A stretch of DNA of 64,000 nucleotides from Pelomonas aquatica (GTDB lineage: Bacteria > Pseudomonadota > Gammaproteobacteria > Burkholderiales > Burkholderiaceae_C). The position numbers and the translations under genes are program-made. This document shows positions 1 to 9,267 of the stretch, in pieces. How positions within the stretch are numbered: the first letter of the stretch is position 1; every line of letters begins with the position of its first letter. A model generated the notes under the pieces. That model had not been told where the DNA came from and did no database searches. It was given only the letters and a program-made list of their open reading frames with translations. Where the stretch lies: assembly GCF_026712205.1 (NCBI RefSeq), contig NZ_JAPPUW010000005.1, positions 124,001 to 188,000 on the forward strand. The letters are read 5' to 3'.

Positions 1-587
1 GCCGCCGCAAGGCCAAGGCCCAGCAGCGCGAAGTTGAGGCCGTCGGGCAGCAGCGTCGTGTCCAGGTCGATCAGCGCCGCCGCGATCAGCAGTGAGATCG
101 CGGCGATGTAGACCAGGGTCGCCGGCGTCGGCCCGAACTGCCAGGCTACGGCGGCGAACAGGGCCGCCGTGGCGGCTTCGACGATGGGGTAGCGGGCGCC
201 GATGGGCGCCTTGCAGGCCGAGCAGCGCCCGCCCAGCCGCAGCCAGCCGAGCACCGGCAGGTTCTCGTGCCACTTCAGCACATGGCCGCAGTGCGGGCAG
301 CGCGAGCGCGGGCGCGACAGGCTGAGCCGCGGCAGCCTGTCGCAGTCGGTGGCCAGCTTTTCGCCGAAGCCGCCGATCTCGGCGATGCGCCTGTCCGCGG
401 CGCCCAGTTGGCGCCTGAGCACGTCCTTGTCCTGCAGGAACTCCGCCGTGTCGCAGAGCCATTGGCGTTCCATCATGCGCGGCATGCGGTGGATGACGAC
501 GTTCAGGAAGCTGCCGATGCACAGGCCGAGGACGCCCAGCACCCAGGGCGAGAGCCAGACGGACCAGTCGAGGGAAGCGGAGGGCAT
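1..587 (-). CDS. pilD: Prepilin peptidase PilD, 3' end outside window
   Basis: Type IV prepilin leader peptidase and N-methyltransferase of the inner membrane, which cleaves and methylates pilin precursors. The 195 visible residues begin at an ATG and read off the window edge. Residues about 14-35 form the first membrane segment with the family sequence GSFLNVVIHRMP. A zinc-binding pair of Cys-x-x-Cys motifs sits at C97/C100 (CPHC) and C122/C125 (CSAC), in the cytoplasmic N-terminal domain. The first catalytic aspartate region, LIDLDTTLLPD, is at about residues 172-182. The second aspartate motif must lie beyond the edge. It follows pilC and pilB on the same strand, the standard pilBCD order. 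Confidence 0.95.
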   Translation of the reverse strand, partial: MPSASLDWSVWLSPWVLGVLGLCIGSFLNVVIHRMPRMMERQWLCDTAEFLQDKDVLRRQLGAADRRIAEIGGFGEKLATDCDRLPRLSLSRPRSRCPHCGHVLKWHENLPVLGWLRLGGRCSACKAPIGARYPIVEAATAALFAAVAWQFGPTPATLVYIAAISLLIAAALIDLDTTLLPDGLNFALLGLGLAA

Positions 588-672
588 GGTGACGTGGTGC
601 AGGGCTGAGTTGGCGCGGAATCTAACCGCATTTGAGCGGGCTAGAAGCGGGCGGCATGCGCCGCCCACGGGC

Positions 673-1896
673 TCAGACCACCTGGCCGAGCTTGAAGATG
701 GGCAGGTACATCGACACGACGATGCCGCCGATCAGGACGCCCAGGATGACGATGATGAAGGGCTCCATCAGCGCCGACAGGCCCTTGACGGCCTCGTCCA
801 CCTCGTCCTCGTAGAACTCGGCGGCCTTGGCGAGCATGTGGTCCAGCGAGCCGGATTCCTCGCCGATGGAGGCCATCTGCAAGACCATTGTCGGGAAGAT
901 GCCGGTGGTCTGCATGGACGTGGTCAGCGCGGAGCCGGTGGACACGTCGCGCTGGATCTGCTCGGTGGCTTCCTGGAAGACCGCGTTGCCGGATGCGCCA
1001 CCCACGGAGTCGAGTGCCTCGACGAGCGGGACGCCGGCCGCGAACATGGTCGCCAGCGTGCGCGTCCAGCGCGCGACGGCGGATTTGTACATCAGGTCGC
1101 CGAACACCGGGATCTTCAGCAGCAGCCGGTCCATGCGCTTTTGCATGCTCTCGGAGCGCTTCCAGCTCTGGATGAAGAAATAGCCGCCACCGCCGATCGC
1201 GCCGAAGATGGCCCACCACCACTTGACGAAAAACTCGGACAGCCAGATGACCATCAGCGTCGGCGCCGGCAGGTCGGCGCCGAAGGACTGGAACACGTCC
1301 TTGAAGGCCGGCACGACGAAGATCATGATGACCGCGACGACGATGAAGGCGACGACCATGACCGCGATCGGATAGGTCAGCGCGGACTTGATCTTGTTCT
1401 TGATCGCGACCGTCTTTTCCTGGTAGACCGCGAGCCGGTCCAGCAGGGCCTCCAGGATGCCGCCCGCCTCGCCGGCCTCGACGAGGTTGCAGTAGAGCGC
1501 GTCGAAATACATCGGATGCTTGCGGAAGGCCGAGGACAGGCTGGTGCCCGTCTCGACGTCCTGGCGGATGTCGTTCAGCAGCCGCGTGAGCCGCGGGTTG
1601 GTCGCGCCGCGGGCGACGATGTCGAAGGACTGCAGCAGCGGCACGCCGGCGCGCATCATCGTCGCGAGCTGGCGCGTGAAGATGGCGATGTCCTTCTGCT
1701 TGATGGACGAGCCGCCGCTGGCGCGGCGCTTCTTGACCTTGTTGACGAGGATGCCCTGGCGGCGCAGCGTGGCGCTGACCATGGCCTCGCCGCCGGCACG
1801 CAGCTCGCCCTTGACGATCTTGCCGTTGCGGTCCTTGCCCTCCCATTCGAAGACGAAGTCCTTGACGCTTTTTGCTGCAGCGGTGGCAGTGGCCAT
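673..1896 (-). CDS. pilC: Type IV pilus inner-membrane platform protein PilC
   Basis: Polytopic platform protein on which the PilB and PilT motor ATPases act during pilus extension and retraction. It is 407 aa, the normal family length. It carries two T2SSF (GspF) repeats at about residues 70-195 and 275-398, each with the pattern TRQLATMMRAGVPL / TRTLATMFAAGVPLVEAL, and three strongly hydrophobic membrane segments, the last being IIVILGVLIGGIVVSMYLP near the C-terminus. It lies 20 bp downstream of pilB and about 85 bp upstream of pilD, so one transcript is likely. Confidence 0.97.
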   Translation of the reverse strand: MATATAAAKSVKDFVFEWEGKDRNGKIVKGELRAGGEAMVSATLRRQGILVNKVKKRRASGGSSIKQKDIAIFTRQLATMMRAGVPLLQSFDIVARGATNPRLTRLLNDIRQDVETGTSLSSAFRKHPMYFDALYCNLVEAGEAGGILEALLDRLAVYQEKTVAIKNKIKSALTYPIAVMVVAFIVVAVIMIFVVPAFKDVFQSFGADLPAPTLMVIWLSEFFVKWWWAIFGAIGGGGYFFIQSWKRSESMQKRMDRLLLKIPVFGDLMYKSAVARWTRTLATMFAAGVPLVEALDSVGGASGNAVFQEATEQIQRDVSTGSALTTSMQTTGIFPTMVLQMASIGEESGSLDHMLAKAAEFYEDEVDEAVKGLSALMEPFIIVILGVLIGGIVVSMYLPIFKLGQVV

Positions 1897-1916
1897 GCGC
1901 TCTCCTCGCGACTGAA

Positions 1917-3638
1917 TTATTCGTTGGTGGCCGACAGGACTTCCTCGAGCGTCGTGACGCCGATCCGTACCTTCACGAGGCCGGACTGACGCAGATCACG
2001 CACGCCTTCCTTCCTGGCTTGGTCGGCGATGTCCATCGCCGTTCCCGCGGCCAGGATGATGCGCTGGATGTCCTCGGTGATGGGCATCACTTGGTAAAGC
2101 CCGACACGGCCACGGTAACCATTTGTGCAACTGCTGCAGCCGACGGCCCGGTAGGGCCTCCAGCTGCCGTCGAAGTCTTCCTCGACGAAGCCGGCCTTGA
2201 TCAGCGCGTCGCGCGGGTAGTCGGCGGGTGCCTTGCAGTTCTCGCACAGCCGTCGCACGAGGCGCTGGGCCGTGATCAGCAGCACGCTGGACGCGATATT
2301 GAACGGCGCCACGCCCATGTTCAGCAGGCGGGTCAGCGTCTTGGGCGCGTCATTGGTGTGCAGCGTCGACATGACCATGTGGCCGGTCTGCGCGGCCTTG
2401 ATCGCGATGTCGGCCGTCTCCAGGTCGCGGATCTCGCCGACCATGATGATGTCCGGGTCCTGGCGCAGGAAGGACTTCAGCGCGGCCGAGAAGTTCAGGC
2501 CGGCCTTGTCGTTGACGTTGACCTGGTTGATGCCCGGCAGGTTGATTTCGGCCGGGTCCTCGACGGTGGAGATGTTGACGCCCGGCTGGTTCAGGATGTT
2601 CAGGCAGGTGTAGAGCGACACCGTCTTGCCGGAGCCGGTGGGGCCGGTCACCAGCACCATGCCGTAGGGCCGGTAGATGGCGGCGAGCAGGCGCTCCTTC
2701 TCGATCTTCTCGTAGCCCAGTGCTTCAATGCCCAGCTTGGCGGAGGACGAGTCCAGGATGCGGATGACGATCTTCTCGCCGAACAAGGTGGGCAGCGTGC
2801 TGACGCGGAAGTCGATGGACTTGCTGCCGAACTTCAGCTTCATGCGCCCGTCCTGGGGCACGCGGCGCTCGGCGATGTCCAGGCGCGAGATGACCTTGAT
2901 GCGCGAGGACAGCTTGTCCTTGATCGCGATGGGCGGCTGGGTGATCTCGCGCAGTTCGCCGTCGACGCGGAAGCGCACGCGGTAGTGGAACTCGTAGGGC
3001 TCGAAGTGCAGGTCGGAGGCGCGCAGGTTGATCGCGTCCACCAGCATCTTCTGCAGGAAACGCACGACCGGCGCATCCTCCACGTCGGCCAGCTCGGCGG
3101 ACTCCTGCTGGGGCGTCGCGTCTTCCTCGGCGATGTCGAAGTCGAAGTCGCCGCCGGCGATGCTCTCGAGCGTCTCGGTCGCCGTCGCGCCCGCGGTGGA
3201 CAGCAGCTTGGCCAGCTTGTCGTGCTCGACGATGACCCACTCGGGCTGCAACTGGGTCGCGAACTTGATGCGTTCGATAACCTCGAGATCGGTCGGGTCG
3301 GCGCCGCCGACGAAGAGGCGGTTGCCGCGCCGCGACAGCGCCACGACATGGTATTGCTGGGCCAGCTTGCCGTCGATGACGTCCCTGGGCATGCGCTGGG
3401 CGTCCATCGCGGACAGGTCCAGCAGCGGCAGGGCCAGCGCGCTGGACAGCGTGTGCGCCAGATCGGCGGGCGACACCTGGCCGCTGGCGATCACCGCGTT
3501 GACGAAGCTGGTCTTCTTCTCGCGCGCCTGCCTGACGAGATCCTCGGCGGTCTTGGCCTGCAGCTTGCCGGCATGGACGAGCATCCGCGCGACCCCGGAC
3601 AGGGAGGACTGGAGAGGCTCGGCGAGCGTGGTTTCCAC
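1917..3638 (-). CDS. pilB: Type IV pilus extension ATPase PilB
   Basis: Cytoplasmic hexameric ATPase that powers pilus polymerisation. It is 573 aa. The N-terminal MshEN-type domain occupies roughly residues 35-150. The Walker A motif GPTGSGKT is near residues 332-339, the Asp box follows, and the Walker B region DIIMVGEIRD is near residue 400. A zinc-binding tetracysteine module (CENC, then CSSC) lies near residues 466-503. The N1 sequence LRASDLHFEP is present. It is the first gene of pilBCD. About 155 bp without a gene separate its start from the end of the DUF2892 gene upstream. Confidence 0.97.
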   Translation of the reverse strand: METTLAEPLQSSLSGVARMLVHAGKLQAKTAEDLVRQAREKKTSFVNAVIASGQVSPADLAHTLSSALALPLLDLSAMDAQRMPRDVIDGKLAQQYHVVALSRRGNRLFVGGADPTDLEVIERIKFATQLQPEWVIVEHDKLAKLLSTAGATATETLESIAGGDFDFDIAEEDATPQQESAELADVEDAPVVRFLQKMLVDAINLRASDLHFEPYEFHYRVRFRVDGELREITQPPIAIKDKLSSRIKVISRLDIAERRVPQDGRMKLKFGSKSIDFRVSTLPTLFGEKIVIRILDSSSAKLGIEALGYEKIEKERLLAAIYRPYGMVLVTGPTGSGKTVSLYTCLNILNQPGVNISTVEDPAEINLPGINQVNVNDKAGLNFSAALKSFLRQDPDIIMVGEIRDLETADIAIKAAQTGHMVMSTLHTNDAPKTLTRLLNMGVAPFNIASSVLLITAQRLVRRLCENCKAPADYPRDALIKAGFVEEDFDGSWRPYRAVGCSSCTNGYRGRVGLYQVMPITEDIQRIILAAGTAMDIADQARKEGVRDLRQSGLVKVRIGVTTLEEVLSATNE

Positions 3639-3793
3639 GAGCGGGGGCGTCGGCGACGCAAAGGGAGGTCCGCCGATTGTGCCAGTCGCGCGCGGCCGCC
3701 GAAGCGAAGCCGCACAAGGGATAACGGCAGGATTTCAACGACTCGGCCCCGGCCTGGGGCGGGGCGCGCTGCGGCCGAGCGCGGCGACCCCCT

Positions 3794-4003
3794 TCAGCAG
3801 CCGCCCTTCACGCCGAGCTTGCGCAAAATGATCTCCAGCGGGCACCAGCGCGTGATGGCGCTCTGCAGCAGGTTGGCGCCGACGAACGCGGCCAGGGCCA
3901 GCCACCAGCCGCTGACGAACGCCGGGCTGCCGGGCGCGCCCAGCAGCAGCGAGACGAGGATGAAGCTGCCGGCGAACAGCCGGACGATCTGCCAGGAACT
4001 CAT
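3794..4003 (-). CDS. DUF2892 (YgaP-type transmembrane) small membrane protein
   Basis: 69-aa protein with two hydrophobic stretches, at about residues 7-22 and 32-50, and the family ending TRWCPLEIILRKLGVKG, typical of the membrane part of YgaP and stand-alone DUF2892 proteins. These proteins are often found with sulfur-transfer or rhodanese genes. Its ATG overlaps the stop of the RND pump gene by an ATGA junction, so it is the last gene of a membrane fusion protein, pump, DUF2892 operon. The cysteine at residue 54 in the RWCP motif is conserved in the family as I recall it. The biochemical function is not known to me. Confidence 0.85.
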   Translation of the reverse strand: MSSWQIVRLFAGSFILVSLLLGAPGSPAFVSGWWLALAAFVGANLLQSAITRWCPLEIILRKLGVKGGC

Positions 4004-7000
4004 GATGCACTCCTTGTGTCGGTGAGGGGGGCGTGGCGATAGGCCACGAAATAGAGCAGGGGGATGACGACCAGGGTCAGCAGCGTGCTGACGAGGATGC
4101 CGAAGATCAGCGAGATCGCCAGCCCGTTGAAGATGGGGTCGTCGAGGATGAAGAATGCGCCGAGCATCGCTGCCAGGCCGGTGAGCACGATGGGCTGGGC
4201 CCGCGTGGCCGCCGAATGCACCACGGCCTCCTTGAGCGGGCGGCCCCGCGCGACCTCCAGCCGGATGAAGTCCACCAGCAGGATGGAGTTGCGCACGATG
4301 ATGCCGGCCAGCGCGATCATGCCGATCATGCTCGTCGCGGTGAACTGCGCGCCCAGCAGCGCATGGCCCGGCATCACGCCCACGAGGGTCAGCGGGATGG
4401 GCGCCATGATGATGAGGGGCGTGAGGTAGGAGCCGAACTGCGCGACGACGAGCAGGTAGATCAGCACCAGGCCGACCGCATAGGCCGCGCCCATGTCGCG
4501 GAAGGTCTCGTAGGTGACCTGCCACTCGCCGTCCCACTTGAGCGTGTAGCCGCGCCAGGCATCGCTGGGGGCGTGGATGAAGGCCTCGGCCAGCGTGCCG
4601 CCGTCGGGCGTGCCGATCTGCGCCAGCGCACCGCGCATCTTGAACATGCCGTAGAGCGGGCTGTCCAGGGCGCCGGCCATGTCGCCGACGACGAAGTGCA
4701 CCGGCAGCCCATCCTTGTGGAAGAGGGGTTGCTCGCGCTGGCTGTCGCTGACGGTGACGAGTTCCCGCAGCGGCACCAGGGCGCCGCCCGCGCTGCGCAC
4801 GTTCAGCTGCAGCAGGGGGTCGAGATCGCCCTGGCGCTCGGCCGGCAGCTGCAGCCAGGCGCTGGCGGGGTATTTGCTGCCGTCGTGCAGCCAGGCGGCG
4901 GCTTCGCCGGCCAGCCCCGTCGCGAGCGTCGACACGATGGCCGCCTGCGGCACGCCGAGCAGGGCGGCCTTGCGGCGGTCCACCAGCAGCAGCTTCTTCG
5001 GCGCCGCGGCGATGCCGGAGTCGTCCACGTCGACCAGGCCCGGCGTGCGCTCGAAGACGCGCCGCACCTCGAGCGCCACCTGCCGCCGCCCGGGCGCGTC
5101 GGGGCCGTAGATCTCGGCCACGATGGGCGAGAGCACCGGCGGGCCGGGCGGCACTTCGACGACCTTGACGTTGGCGCCGTGGCGGCGGCCGATGTCCTGC
5201 AGCGCCGGGCGCATGCGGGTGGCGATGGCGTGGCTCTGGGCGCTGCGGTGGTGCTTGTCGACGAGGTTGACCTGCAGGTCGCCCACCTCGCCGCCGGCGC
5301 GCAGGTAATACTGGCGCACCAGGCCGTTGAAGTTGATCGGCGCGGCGGCGCCGGCATAGGCTTGGTAGTCGGTCACCTCGGGCTGCTGGGCCATATAGGC
5401 GCCCAGATCGTGCAGCACGGCGGCCGTGCGCTCCAGCGGCGTGCCGGCCGGCATGTCGACGATGACCTGGAACTCCGACTTGTTGTCGAAGGGCAGCATC
5501 TTCAGCACGACGAGGCCGACCGCCGGCAGGGCCAGCGACAGCACGATGAGCCCGGCCACGCCGGTGCCCAGCCAGCGGCGGTTGCGCGCGCCGCGGGCCT
5601 CGTCCAGCAGCGGGCGGAACACGCGCTCGAAGAGGGGGCCCAGCTTCGCGGCCAGGCCGTGCGCGGCGTCGCCCGCATGGCCGCCGTGCCTGAGCCACAG
5701 CCGCGCCAGCCAGGGCGTCACGATGAAGGCGATGGCCAGCGACAGCAGCATGCCCATGCTGGCGTTGATGGGGATGGGGCTCATGTACGGCCCCATCAGG
5801 CCCGACACGAAGGCCATCGGCAGCAGCGCGGCGATGACGGTGAGCGTGGCCAGGATGGTGGGGCCGCCCACCTCGTCCACCGCGCCGGGGATGAGCTCGG
5901 CGAGGGTCTTGTCCGGATGCAGGGCCATGTGGCGGTGGATGTTCTCCACCACGACGATGGCGTCGTCCACCAGGATGCCGATGGAGAAGATCAGCGCGAA
6001 CAGCGACACGCGGTTGAGCGTGAAGCCCCAGGCCCAGGACGCGAACAGCGTGACGGCGAGCGTGAGGATGACGGCGCTGCCGACGATGGCCGCCTCGCGG
6101 CGGCCCAGCGCGATGAAGACGAGGGCCACGACGGAGGCCGTCGCGAACATGAGCTTCTGGATCAGCTTCATCGCCTTGTCGTTGGCCGTGGCGCCGTAGT
6201 TGCGCGTCTCGGCCACGTCCACGCCGTTCGGAATGACGGCGTTGCGCAGCTCGGCCACGCGCTGCATCAGCGCGTCGGCCACCTGGATGGCGTTCTCGCC
6301 GGGCTTCTTGGTGATGGCCAGGGTCACCGCCGGGAACTCGCCCGCCCGGCTGCCGTGCCACACGTAGCGCTGCGCGGGCAGCGGTCCGTCGACCACCTGG
6401 GCCACGTCGGCGAGGTAGACCGGCCGACCGTTGCGGGCGCCGACCACCAACTGCCCGAGTTCGCGCGCGTCGCGCAGGAAGGGGCCGGCCTCGACGTCCA
6501 CCGCGCGGTCGCCGGCCAGCAACTGGCCCGCGGCGGCGCCGCTATTGGCCGACTGCAGGGCCTGGCGAAGTTCGGCCACGGCGACGCCCGCGGCGGCCAG
6601 CCGTGCCGGGTCGAGTTCCACGCGGATGGCCCGCCCCGGGCCGCCGATCGTCGTCACCTCGCGAGTGCCGGGCACGCGCTTGAGGTCGGCCTCCAGGCTG
6701 TGGGCGATGCGCTCCAGGTCGAAGGCCCCCGTCTCGCCGTCCCGCGCGTGCAGCGTCAGCGTGACGATGGGCACGTCGTCGATGCCCTTGGGCTTGACGA
6801 GGGGGGGCGCGGTGCCGAGGTTGGCGGGCAGCCAGTCGGCGTGGGACTGCACCGTGTCGTAGAGGCGCACGAGGGCCTCCGTGCGCGGCACGCCGACCTT
6901 GAACTGCACCGTCATCACCGCCAGGCCCGGGCGGGAGACGCTCATCACGTGCTCGACGCCGGCCATCTGCGACAGCACCTGTTCGGCCGGCGTGGCCACC

Positions 7001-7200
7001 ATCTGCTCCACGTCCTGCACGGCCGCCCCGGGGAAGGGGATCAGCACGTTGGCCATCGTCACGTTGATCTGCGGCTCCTCCTCGCGCGGCGTGACCGCCA
7101 CCGAGAAGATGCCGAGCAGCAGGGCCACCAGGGCCAGCAGCGGCGTGATCTGCGCCGACTGGAAGAAGCGGGCGATGCGCCCGGACATGCCGAGTTCCAT
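4000..7200 (-). CDS. Efflux RND transporter permease subunit
   Basis: Inner-membrane proton-driven pump of the resistance-nodulation-division superfamily (AcrB/HAE1-like), 1066 aa. Visible family marks are the N-terminal membrane helix followed by the periplasmic porter sequence REEEPQINVTMANVLIPFPGA, the TM4 proton-relay pair in GILVDDAIVVVENIHRHM, and the repeated second half with FTATSMIGMIALAGIIVRNSILLVDF. The ATG at 7200 shares its A with the stop of the fusion protein gene (TGATG). A GTG one codon earlier is also possible. The substrate cannot be read from the sequence. The ArsR regulator and DUF2892 neighbours hint at thiol, sulfide or metal stress rather than multidrug export. Confidence 0.93.
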   Translation of the reverse strand: MELGMSGRIARFFQSAQITPLLALVALLLGIFSVAVTPREEEPQINVTMANVLIPFPGAAVQDVEQMVATPAEQVLSQMAGVEHVMSVSRPGLAVMTVQFKVGVPRTEALVRLYDTVQSHADWLPANLGTAPPLVKPKGIDDVPIVTLTLHARDGETGAFDLERIAHSLEADLKRVPGTREVTTIGGPGRAIRVELDPARLAAAGVAVAELRQALQSANSGAAAGQLLAGDRAVDVEAGPFLRDARELGQLVVGARNGRPVYLADVAQVVDGPLPAQRYVWHGSRAGEFPAVTLAITKKPGENAIQVADALMQRVAELRNAVIPNGVDVAETRNYGATANDKAMKLIQKLMFATASVVALVFIALGRREAAIVGSAVILTLAVTLFASWAWGFTLNRVSLFALIFSIGILVDDAIVVVENIHRHMALHPDKTLAELIPGAVDEVGGPTILATLTVIAALLPMAFVSGLMGPYMSPIPINASMGMLLSLAIAFIVTPWLARLWLRHGGHAGDAAHGLAAKLGPLFERVFRPLLDEARGARNRRWLGTGVAGLIVLSLALPAVGLVVLKMLPFDNKSEFQVIVDMPAGTPLERTAAVLHDLGAYMAQQPEVTDYQAYAGAAAPINFNGLVRQYYLRAGGEVGDLQVNLVDKHHRSAQSHAIATRMRPALQDIGRRHGANVKVVEVPPGPPVLSPIVAEIYGPDAPGRRQVALEVRRVFERTPGLVDVDDSGIAAAPKKLLLVDRRKAALLGVPQAAIVSTLATGLAGEAAAWLHDGSKYPASAWLQLPAERQGDLDPLLQLNVRSAGGALVPLRELVTVSDSQREQPLFHKDGLPVHFVVGDMAGALDSPLYGMFKMRGALAQIGTPDGGTLAEAFIHAPSDAWRGYTLKWDGEWQVTYETFRDMGAAYAVGLVLIYLLVVAQFGSYLTPLIIMAPIPLTLVGVMPGHALLGAQFTATSMIGMIALAGIIVRNSILLVDFIRLEVARGRPLKEAVVHSAATRAQPIVLTGLAAMLGAFFILDDPIFNGLAISLIFGILVSTLLTLVVIPLLYFVAYRHAPLTDTRSAS

Positions 7201-8240
7201 CACGGCCTCCGCGCGGCGGCCTGGGGGTCGAGGGCGATGCGCTCGCCCGGCCTGAGGCCGGCCAGCACTTCGACCTGGTCGCCGCTCACGGCGCCGGTGC
7301 GCACCTGGCGCAGCAGCGCGCGTCCGTCGGCGCCGACGGCATAGACGGCCTTGAGCTCGGCGCGCTGCACCAGGGCGCGGCCGGGGATGAAGACGCGCTG
7401 CAGGCCCGTGCCGCCGGCCACGGTCGGCAGCCAGGCGCGGGCGAAGCTGCCCGGCGACGCGACGCCGCCGGTCGGCAGCTCGATGCGCACGGTGACCGTG
7501 TGCGTGACGGGATCGGCGGCGGGCAGCACCTCCCAGTGCGGCACGGTCAGGCGTTGCCCGGCGATCTCCACGCCGACCGCCGTGGCGAGCCGGCTGCGCA
7601 GGCCTGCGGCCGCCGACTCGGGCACCGCCACCGCCACGCGCAGGGCCGAGGGGTCGAACAGCGTCACGAGGGCGCGGCCGGGCAGCGCCATGTCTCCCGG
7701 CATCACGCCCACCTCGGTGACGACGGCGTCATAGGGAGCCTTGACGGCGAAGTAGCCGCTTTCCGTGCGGGCCGCCTGGGCCGCCGCCATCTGTGCGTTG
7801 GCCTGGGCGGTGGCCGTCTTGAACTGGGCTTCCGCCTGGTCCAGCGCGGCCTGGCTGATGAAGCGGCTGGCGAACAGCTGGCGCTGGCGCTGAACCTCCA
7901 GCGTGGCCACCTGCTGCGCCGCGCGGGCGGCTTCGACCTGGGCTGCCGCGGCGCCGGCCTGCTGCTCGGCGGCGCGGGCATCCAGCCTTGCCAGCAGCTG
8001 GCCGGCCTTCACGCGGTCGCCGGCCTTCACCGGCAGCGCGACGACGGCGCCGGCCACCTGCGCTGCCACGACGGTCTGCCGGACGGCCTCGACCGTGCCG
8101 TCGTGGCTGGCCAGGCCCTGCGGGGCTGAAGACGACACCGTCCAGGTCGCCAGCGCGTCGGCAGCGCGGGCCTGCGCCGGTGTCAGTGCCGCCGCCAGTG
8201 CAAGCGCGGCCCCTGTCAGCGTGAAAAACCGGTCGGTCAT
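7200..8240 (-). CDS. Efflux RND transporter periplasmic adaptor (membrane fusion protein)
   Basis: HlyD/AcrA-type adaptor of 346 aa that would link the pump to an outer-membrane channel. It has an N-terminal signal sequence with TGAALALAAALTPAQARA and a cleavage site near residue 27. The biotinyl-lipoyl half-motif VVALPVKAGDRVKAGQLLARLD is near residues 66-87 and is followed by a long coiled-coil hairpin rich in Ala and Gln (about 90-150). No outer-membrane factor gene lies nearby, so the system would use one encoded elsewhere. It is the first gene of the operon and faces the ArsR gene across a 75-bp gap holding a palindrome. Confidence 0.92.
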   Translation of the reverse strand: MTDRFFTLTGAALALAAALTPAQARAADALATWTVSSSAPQGLASHDGTVEAVRQTVVAAQVAGAVVALPVKAGDRVKAGQLLARLDARAAEQQAGAAAAQVEAARAAQQVATLEVQRQRQLFASRFISQAALDQAEAQFKTATAQANAQMAAAQAARTESGYFAVKAPYDAVVTEVGVMPGDMALPGRALVTLFDPSALRVAVAVPESAAAGLRSRLATAVGVEIAGQRLTVPHWEVLPAADPVTHTVTVRIELPTGGVASPGSFARAWLPTVAGGTGLQRVFIPGRALVQRAELKAVYAVGADGRALLRQVRTGAVSGDQVEVLAGLRPGERIALDPQAAARRP

Positions 8241-8281
8241 GTGAACTCCAGGGCGTGACTTCTCGAAAGCGTCGCACTAGT

Positions 8282-8301
8282 ATTTAGCCAATTGGTTAAA
8301 T
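8282..8301. promoter_or_regulatory. Palindromic operator between ArsR gene and pump operon
   Basis: The sequence ATTTAgCCAATTGGtTAAAT is a 20-bp inverted repeat with one mismatch between its halves. It lies in the 75-bp divergent gap and is much more A+T-rich than its surroundings. Its position between the ArsR gene and the operon is what is expected of an autoregulatory ArsR operator. That it is bound by the neighbouring ArsR protein is inference. Confidence 0.75.
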
Positions 8302-8315
8302 AGTCAAGTGTCAAT

Positions 8316-8744
8316 ATGAGCAATCCGGTGAATCCCGTGCAAATAGGGCATGATGAGCGCTCCGCTCCCCGCTCTTGTGTTGCCATGCAGGATCTGCCCG
8401 ACGAAGCCCTCCATCAGGTGGCCGCCTATTTCCAGGCGCTGTCCGAGCCGACGCGCCTGCAGATCCTCAACCTGCTGCGCCAGGGCGAGCGCAACGTCGG
8501 CGAGATCGCCCAGGCCTGCGGCTTCACGTCGGCCAACATCTCGCGGCATCTGTCGGTGCTCATGCAGCAGGGGCTGGTGGCGCGCGAGTCGCGGGGCTCG
8601 GCGGTCTACTACAGCATTGCGGACGACTCGGTCTACGCGCTCTGCGATCTCGTCTGCGGCAGCATAGGCCGGCAGATGGAGCGGGCCGCGGCCCAGCGCA
8701 GCACCTTTCTGAAGGGCACCAGGGCCGCGCGCCGGGCAGGCTGA
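8316..8744 (+). CDS. ArsR-family winged-helix transcriptional regulator
   Basis: Dimeric ArsR/SmtB-type repressor, 142 aa. The winged helix spans about residues 30-110, with the family signature FQALSEPTRLQILNLL and the recognition region TSANISRHLSVLMQQGLV followed by the wing SRGSAVYYSI. Cysteines lie in ACGF just before the recognition helix and in the C-terminal helix as LCDLVC, a layout that could give a dithiol or persulfide switch (inference). The first in-frame ATG is used. A second Met at 8385 (MQDLPDEAL) would remove a poorly conserved extension and leave more room for the operator and promoter. It is divergent from the RND operon it probably controls. Confidence 0.9.
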   Translation: MSNPVNPVQIGHDERSAPRSCVAMQDLPDEALHQVAAYFQALSEPTRLQILNLLRQGERNVGEIAQACGFTSANISRHLSVLMQQGLVARESRGSAVYYSIADDSVYALCDLVCGSIGRQMERAAAQRSTFLKGTRAARRAG

Positions 8745-8841
8745 GCCGCCCGCTTCAAGCCGGCCGCGGGGCGGCCCTGACCGCCCTTTAAGTTTCCGGG
8801 CGCCGCCCGACATGCGGGTGCAGATCACCCTGGAGCTCCCC

Positions 8842-9267
8842 ATGCTGCTCGGCTGCCCCCACTGCGGCACACGCAACCGCGTCCCCGATGAACGCCTCAC
8901 CGAAGACCCGGGCTGCGGGCGCTGCGGCCAGCCCGTGGCGCCGCGCAAGCCGGTGGCCCTGGGTGACGCCGACCTGGGCGCCTATCTGCAAGGCACCGAG
9001 GCGCCCGTCGTCGTCGACTTCTGGGCCGCCTGGTGCGGGCCGTGCCGGTCCTACGCGCCGCATTTCGAACGGCTGGCCGGCGCGCGCCCCGAGCTGCGCT
9101 TCGTGAAGGTGGACAGTGATGCCGCGCCGCGCACGAGTGCGGCGATGCAGATCCGCAGCATCCCGACGACGCTGCTCTTCGTCGGCGGCCGGGAGGTCGC
9201 GCGCCAGAGCGGGGCGATGACGGCCGCGCAGCTCGGCGCCTGGGTGGATGGCGCGTTGCGGCGCTAG
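8842..9267 (+). CDS. trxC: Thioredoxin TrxC (thioredoxin 2)
   Basis: Cytoplasmic zinc-containing thioredoxin that reduces protein disulfides and is often linked to oxidative stress. An N-terminal zinc finger is made by C5/C8 (CPHC) and C25/C28 (CGRC). The active site WCGPC has C65/C68, and the cis-proline loop is IPTTLLF. The ATG at 8842 gives 141 aa and is preceded by GGAG with 6-nt spacing. An in-frame ATG at 8812 would add ten residues. Its stop codon TAG overlaps the stop of the convergent TlpA-like gene within the palindrome CTAG. Confidence 0.93.
   Translation: MLLGCPHCGTRNRVPDERLTEDPGCGRCGQPVAPRKPVALGDADLGAYLQGTEAPVVVDFWAAWCGPCRSYAPHFERLAGARPELRFVKVDSDAAPRTSAAMQIRSIPTTLLFVGGREVARQSGAMTAAQLGAWVDGALRR

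Noticed and set aside
4033-7344. A plus-strand open frame of over 1100 codons opposite the RND pump gene
   Set aside because: It mirrors the pump gene, is extremely rich in His, Gln, Arg and Gly, and has no domain or ribosome site. Such antisense open frames are common in G+C-rich DNA. The same reasoning removes the long frames opposite pilB, the sulfur genes and pilS/pilR.
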